From JAVJSD01 sp040219575 (GTDB lineage Bacteria; Planctomycetota; Planctomycetia; Pirellulales; Pirellulaceae), in contig JAVJSD010000043.1 in assembly GCA_040219575.1 (NCBI GenBank), forward strand, positions 1-8,225: a stretch of 8,225 bases of DNA, read 5' to 3'. The notes below the pieces were generated by a model. The model searched no databases. It saw nothing but the letters and a program-made list of their open reading frames with translations, and was not told where the DNA came from. The translations under genes were made by a program, and so were the position numbers. This document shows positions 5,465-8,225 of this stretch, piece by piece (within the stretch, counting starts at the first letter, position 1; each line of letters begins with the position of its first letter).

Positions 5465-6445
5465 ATGACCAACTGCAACAAGGCGGTTCTACGGGCCGCC
5501 GTACGCATCTACGAACGACTAACCAAGCCAGCGCCCAACTCCGTCAGCGTCGGCATGTTTGACGCCGCCTCGAACCTCTGCCTGGACGTCGCCCGCAAGA
5601 TCCAGAAGGCGGAAGCACGAGGCTGGCATGCGGCGACGCGGCGACTGCGCAGTGAATTGGCCACCGCGCTCGAGCAGCTTACGGGCCACGTTGCGGACGT
5701 CCGCGCCGCTCTCGAGCCGCCAGTCAAACCGCTGGTGATGCCGACGCCCCAGATCTATCGCGACTTGCTCGCTCTCCAAAGGGAATTCGAGGAGGTCAAG
5801 ATCGACGTGCAAAAGTCCAGGGTCACCGCCCGCACGAGCTCCATCGAGCTGGAAGGCGTCTACCTGGGGCCGTTCGACATTGTGTTGTACTGGGACCGGC
5901 TGGGCCTCAGCGACGCCTACGAAGTCATCGCCGTCGACCCGCTGCCTGCCACCTGCAACGACAACGTCACACACCCACACGTCGACGGCGACAGGCTTTG
6001 CGAGGGCGACGGCCGCTTGCCGATCCGAAACGCACAACGGCAAGGTCGCCTATTCGACTTCTTCTTGATCGTGCGGCAGACGCTGGAGACGTATAACCCC
6101 AGCAGCGCCTACGTCGACCTTGGCGAATGGAGCGGGCAGCGCTGCGAGGACTGCGACAGCACCATCGAAGACTCGTTTACGTGTCGGCAGTGCTCGGCGA
6201 CTGTTTGCGACGACTGCATGTCCGAGTGTTTATGTTGCGACGCCATCGCCTGCAGCGACTGCAAGACGACTTGCGCCGCGTGCGACGATCCTTTCTGTTC
6301 CAAATGCCTGACACCTTGCATTACCTGCAAGGATTCCATCTGCAAGGAGTGTTCCCTCAATGGCCAGTGTCCAGACTGTGAAAGAAAGAACGGGGCAGAA
6401 GACGTCCAACTGGTCGAGGAGTCGACCGCCAGTGCTGCGGTTTAG
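5465..6445 (+). CDS. E2-like ubiquitin-conjugating protein with C-terminal cysteine-rich zinc-binding array
   Basis: A 326-aa protein in three parts. Residues 1-120 are mainly helical and unrecognised. Residues about 125-222 resemble a UBC/E2 fold: strands around IELEGVYLGPFDIVLYW, a YEVIAVDPLP turn, then T169-HPHV-DGDRL-C179, which mirrors the H-P-N-[IV]-x(n)-G-x-[IL]-C active-site segment of E2 enzymes. C179 is the predicted thioester cysteine, followed by a helix (LFDFFLIVRQTLETY) and an N-P-S-S-A segment matching the E2 C-terminal 'NPxxP/A' region. Residues 227-305 contain ten CxxC pairs. Four units C-x2-C-x4-C-x2-C begin at 240, 255, 270 and 285, an exact 15-residue period, flanked by C227/C230 and C302/C305. 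This should bind several zinc ions and could act as a RING/treble-clef E3-like module. Start chosen at 5465 (GGGGAG at 5449-5454, ten-base spacer). The JAB gene starts at or before its stop. Confidence 0.82.
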   Translation: MTNCNKAVLRAAVRIYERLTKPAPNSVSVGMFDAASNLCLDVARKIQKAEARGWHAATRRLRSELATALEQLTGHVADVRAALEPPVKPLVMPTPQIYRDLLALQREFEEVKIDVQKSRVTARTSSIELEGVYLGPFDIVLYWDRLGLSDAYEVIAVDPLPATCNDNVTHPHVDGDRLCEGDGRLPIRNAQRQGRLFDFFLIVRQTLETYNPSSAYVDLGEWSGQRCEDCDSTIEDSFTCRQCSATVCDDCMSECLCCDAIACSDCKTTCAACDDPFCSKCLTPCITCKDSICKECSLNGQCPDCERKNGAEDVQLVEESTASAAV

Positions 6446-7082
6446 TCCCGTGGCGTGGGCGAAGCTCGTCTACCTGCGCGACTGCGGCGACACGGAAGTG
6501 GGCGGCTTCGGCATCTCGTCCAGGGACGATCCATTGCTGGTCGAGGACGTGCGACTCGTGCGGCAGGAGTGCTCCCCCTTTACCGTCGAATTCAGCGACG
6601 AGGCCGTCGCGGACTACTTCGACGAACAAGTCGACCAGGGGCGTCAGCCGGACGAATTCGCCAGGCTGTGGATCCACACGCATCCGGGCGACTCGGCGCT
6701 TCCCAGCGGCGTCGACGAGCAGACGTTCGCACGCTGCTTCGGCAAGTCGAACTGGGCGCTAATGTTCATCCTAGCGCAGCAGGGACAGACGTACGCTCGC
6801 CTACGATTCAACGTCGGACCGGGTGGTTCGACGGAGATCGCCGTGGAAGTGGACTACGAGGTTCCGTTCGCCGCCGCCGATCACGAGGCGTGGGAAGTGG
6901 AATACTGCCAAAACGTGAAAGGCGTGGGCGCGTACGCCGACCACATTCTCGATCAACGGTGGGCATTGGCGGAAAGCGCCGATGCGCCGACCGAATTCCT
7001 CGACGCTTGGAGCGACTATGTCGGCAGCGACGACTTCGCACTGGGCCCTGAAAGGTTCGCAGACGATGACATCCCTTACTGA
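6432..7082 (+). CDS. JAB/JAMM metalloprotease (deubiquitinase-like)
   Basis: The complete JAMM zinc-protease signature is present (numbering from the GTG at 6432): catalytic E22 in T-E-V-G-G-F-G, H82-T-H84-P-G, then ten residues to D95 in D-S-A-L-P-S-x2-D, fitting E-x(n)-H-x-H-x10-D exactly. The family cleaves isopeptide bonds after ubiquitin-like proteins or trims their C-termini. Here it would process or recycle the 5170 modifier, whose tail extends past Gly71. Residues about 100-216 form an acidic C-terminal extension beyond the protease core. Start choice is uncertain: GTG at 6432 has GAGGAG (6416-6421) ten bases upstream and begins just before the first JAB strand; ATG at 6360 also has AAGGAG upstream but would overlap the E2 gene by 86 bases and add a poorly structured 24-residue leader. 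It overlaps the E1 gene by 17 bases at its end. Confidence 0.88.
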   Translation: MLRFSPVAWAKLVYLRDCGDTEVGGFGISSRDDPLLVEDVRLVRQECSPFTVEFSDEAVADYFDEQVDQGRQPDEFARLWIHTHPGDSALPSGVDEQTFARCFGKSNWALMFILAQQGQTYARLRFNVGPGGSTEIAVEVDYEVPFAAADHEAWEVEYCQNVKGVGAYADHILDQRWALAESADAPTEFLDAWSDYVGSDDFALGPERFADDDIPY

Positions 7083-7728
7083 ACAGAATCGCTTCACCCG
7101 CCAGGACGACTTGGTTCCCCAGGCCGCGCTGGAGGGCGTTCCCACCACGGTGGTTGGCGTCGGCGCCGTGGGCCGGCAGGTCGCCCTGCAACTGGCGTCC
7201 ATCGGCGCACGGCGCATCCAACTCATCGACTTCGACACGGTCGAAACGACGAACGTCACGACGCAAGGCTACTTCGACAGCGACGTTGGGCGGCGAAAGG
7301 TCGAAGCCACACGAGATGCACTGTTTCGGATCGATCCCACGGTTGAAGTGAATTCACTTGCGGACCGCTTTCGCCCAAAAATGGAGATCGGCTCGGCCGT
7401 GTTCTGCTGCGTGGACTCCATCTCCGCCCGCTCGGCAATCTGGAAACACGTTGGTCCACGATGCCGGTTCTGGGCGGACGGACGGATGCTGGGCGAGGTC
7501 ATTCGGGTCTTGGCGGTGGCCGGCGAAAGCGGCCGCTTTCACTATCCGACGACGCTGTTCGCCCAGTCCGAGGCCGAGCCCGGCCGCTGCACCGCCCGCA
7601 GCACGATTTACGCCGCGTCGATCACGGCGGGCTTAATGGTGCACCAGTTCACTCGCTGGCTGCGCGGGCTGCCGATTGATCCGGACGTTTCGCTGAATCT
7701 GCTGGCGGCCGAGCTGGTTGCTGGCTAA
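7066..7728 (+). CDS. ThiF/E1-like adenylating (activating) enzyme
   Basis: A 220-aa minimal E1 with the Rossmann nucleotide-binding loop G31-V-G-A-V-G36, the Mg-ATP acidic motif I-D55-F-D57, N63 and Q67, a basic R76-R77-K78 segment, and C-V-D117 at the substrate-adenylate site. It would adenylate the modifier C-terminus and pass it to the E2. C175 in P-G-R-C-T lies where the ThiF/MoeB crossover region carries its conserved or catalytic cysteine, so it is the best candidate for a thioester or persulfide. The usual N-[LV]-x-R-Q arginine is replaced: N-V-T-T-Q, so one arginine finger is absent. There is no separate catalytic-cysteine or ubiquitin-fold domain, as in ThiF, MoeB and other bacterial E1-like proteins. 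The ATG at 7066 overlaps the JAB stop by 17 bases, implying translational coupling. A strong terminator follows. Confidence 0.88.
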   Translation: MTSLTEQNRFTRQDDLVPQAALEGVPTTVVGVGAVGRQVALQLASIGARRIQLIDFDTVETTNVTTQGYFDSDVGRRKVEATRDALFRIDPTVEVNSLADRFRPKMEIGSAVFCCVDSISARSAIWKHVGPRCRFWADGRMLGEVIRVLAVAGESGRFHYPTTLFAQSEAEPGRCTARSTIYAASITAGLMVHQFTRWLRGLPIDPDVSLNLLAAELVAG

Positions 7729-7755
7729 TCGCCGGATGCCTATCGATGAACACCC

Positions 7756-7784
7756 AAGGCCGCCAAACTGGCGGCCTTCTTTTT
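7756..7784 (+). terminator. Rho-independent terminator of the conjugation cluster
   Basis: AAGGCCGCC (7756-7764) pairs perfectly with GGCGGCCTT (7770-7778) around a five-base AAACT loop, and the hairpin runs into TTCTTTTT (7777-7784). It lies 27 bases after the E1 stop and closes the operon. Confidence 0.88.
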
Positions 7785-7849
7785 AGCTATTGGGTCGCAG
7801 TAAAAAGGGAGAACAGCCACCTCTCTACAAGAATTCTCCAGAAAACTGT

Positions 7850-7877
7850 TTGACAAACCTTGCCGCTTGGGTAAATT
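7850..7877 (+). promoter_or_regulatory. Promoter of the partial exported-protein gene
   Basis: An exact TTGACA at 7850-7855 is followed, after 16 bases, by TAAATT (7872-7877), four of six matches to the -10 consensus. Transcription would start near 7884, giving a leader of about 220 bases before the ATG at 8107. The -35 match is strong; activity is inferred. Confidence 0.5.
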
Positions 7878-7884
7878 CGGCGGT

Positions 7885-8106
7885 CGCGAATCGATACTAA
7901 TGAGGGGCGAAGGGGCTCCAAAGCAGATGGGCAGCCCTCTCGCGACTTTTCCCAAAGGCAGCATCCTTATCGCGTCTGGTTGCTTCGGGACTGAGGCAGA
8001 CAGCAAGAGGGCATCTCTCGCGTTGTCGCCGCGGCGTGTCATCGATACGCACTGCGTTGTGGCATGATCTTGCGCAAATGGGCTCTTAGCACCTGGGGAT
8101 CGCAAT
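7885..8106 (+). other. Long leader region, no gene seen
   Basis: About 220 bases lie between the candidate promoter and the next start. They hold no convincing frame, tRNA or riboswitch consensus that I recognise. The octamer ATCGATAC occurs twice, at 7892-7899 and 8040-8047, which may be chance. Frames crossing it on either strand (7867-8067 plus, 7740-8105 minus) have no protein-like features, and the minus one runs through the terminator. Confidence 0.4.
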
Positions 8107-8225
8107 ATGCGCCGGCCGATCTACTTTTGGAACGAGACGCTTCGTAAATTAGGACTGCGCTGGGTCGAAAAACCCAAGAAGAACCGGCGCCCCAAGCCGC
8201 GCTCGCTCGCGCTCGAACCGCTCGA
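8107..8225 (+). CDS. N-terminus of a large exported planctomycete-type protein (LEPL motif), partial
   Basis: The first 39 codons start M-R-R-P-I-Y-F-W and run through a strongly basic stretch (K-P-K-K-N-R-R-P-K-P-R at about 23-33) to S-L-A-L-E-P-L at the window edge. A basic stretch followed by L-E-P-L-[ED]-x-R-x-L-L is a recurrent N-terminal signature of long, often surface or secreted proteins in planctomycetes (related to the LEPR-XLL domain). The body of the protein is outside the window, so its function cannot be given. The ATG at 8107 lacks a clear ribosome site but is the first in frame and matches the typical length of basic leader before LEPL. Confidence 0.75.
   Translation, partial: MRRPIYFWNETLRKLGLRWVEKPKKNRRPKPRSLALEPL

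Noticed and set aside
5519..6043. A 174-codon minus-strand frame opposite the E2 gene
   Set aside because: Antisense shadow of a high-GC gene with recognised E2 motifs on the + strand.
6801..7266. Two overlapping minus-strand frames of 152 codons
   Set aside because: They lie opposite JAB and E1 coding sequence with clear catalytic motifs on the + strand.
5170..7728. Thiamine or molybdopterin sulfur-carrier operon (ThiS/ThiF or MoaD/MoeB)
   Set aside because: No thiazole or molybdopterin biosynthesis gene is present, whereas an E2-like protein and a JAMM protease are interleaved, which fits protein conjugation better.

Overview
The window most likely comes from a planctomycete chromosome. 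Three things point that way: a secreted diheme protein with a PSCyt1-like cytochrome c domain fused to cyclase-like repeats, a partial protein at the right edge with the basic-stretch-then-LEPL N-terminus common in large planctomycete exported proteins, and moderately high GC. The assignment is inferred from protein style; no rRNA or other marker gene is present.

Layout. Bases 1 to about 143 are the 3' end of a group II intron (domains V and VI) on the + strand. It abuts the stop of a minus-strand gene for an exported diheme cytochrome/terpenoid-cyclase-like protein (175-1584). About 900 bases (1600-2502) then hold a likely promoter for that gene and no convincing gene. From 2503 the + strand carries four small or mid-sized uncharacterised genes (320, 82, 108 and 59 aa). 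They are interrupted by one short minus-strand gene (74 aa) with a strong ribosome binding site. From 5170 to 7728 lies a compact cluster: a ThiS/ubiquitin-like beta-grasp protein (73 aa), an E2-like protein with a C-terminal cysteine array (326 aa), a JAB/JAMM isopeptidase-like protein, and a ThiF/E1-like adenylating enzyme (220 aa). The last three genes are nearly contiguous or overlapping, and a textbook terminator follows E1. After a roughly 380-base intergenic region with a consensus-like promoter, the last 119 bases start a new exported-protein gene.

How the genes may work together. The 5170-7728 cluster encodes all the activities of a ubiquitin-type conjugation cycle: modifier, activating enzyme, conjugating enzyme with an attached candidate E3-like metal-binding region, and a deconjugating or processing protease. 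Bacterial E1/E2/JAB/Ubl operons are a known class, predicted by comparative genomics and, for some types, shown to act in anti-phage defence. This version has distinctive features: the E2 and cysteine array are one polypeptide, the array is an exact 15-residue repeat, and the modifier ends in Gly-Ala-Arg rather than Gly-Gly. A terminator-like hairpin between the modifier and enzyme genes may let the modifier be made in excess. Whether the upstream 320/82/74/108/59 aa proteins belong to the same system is inferred from proximity only.
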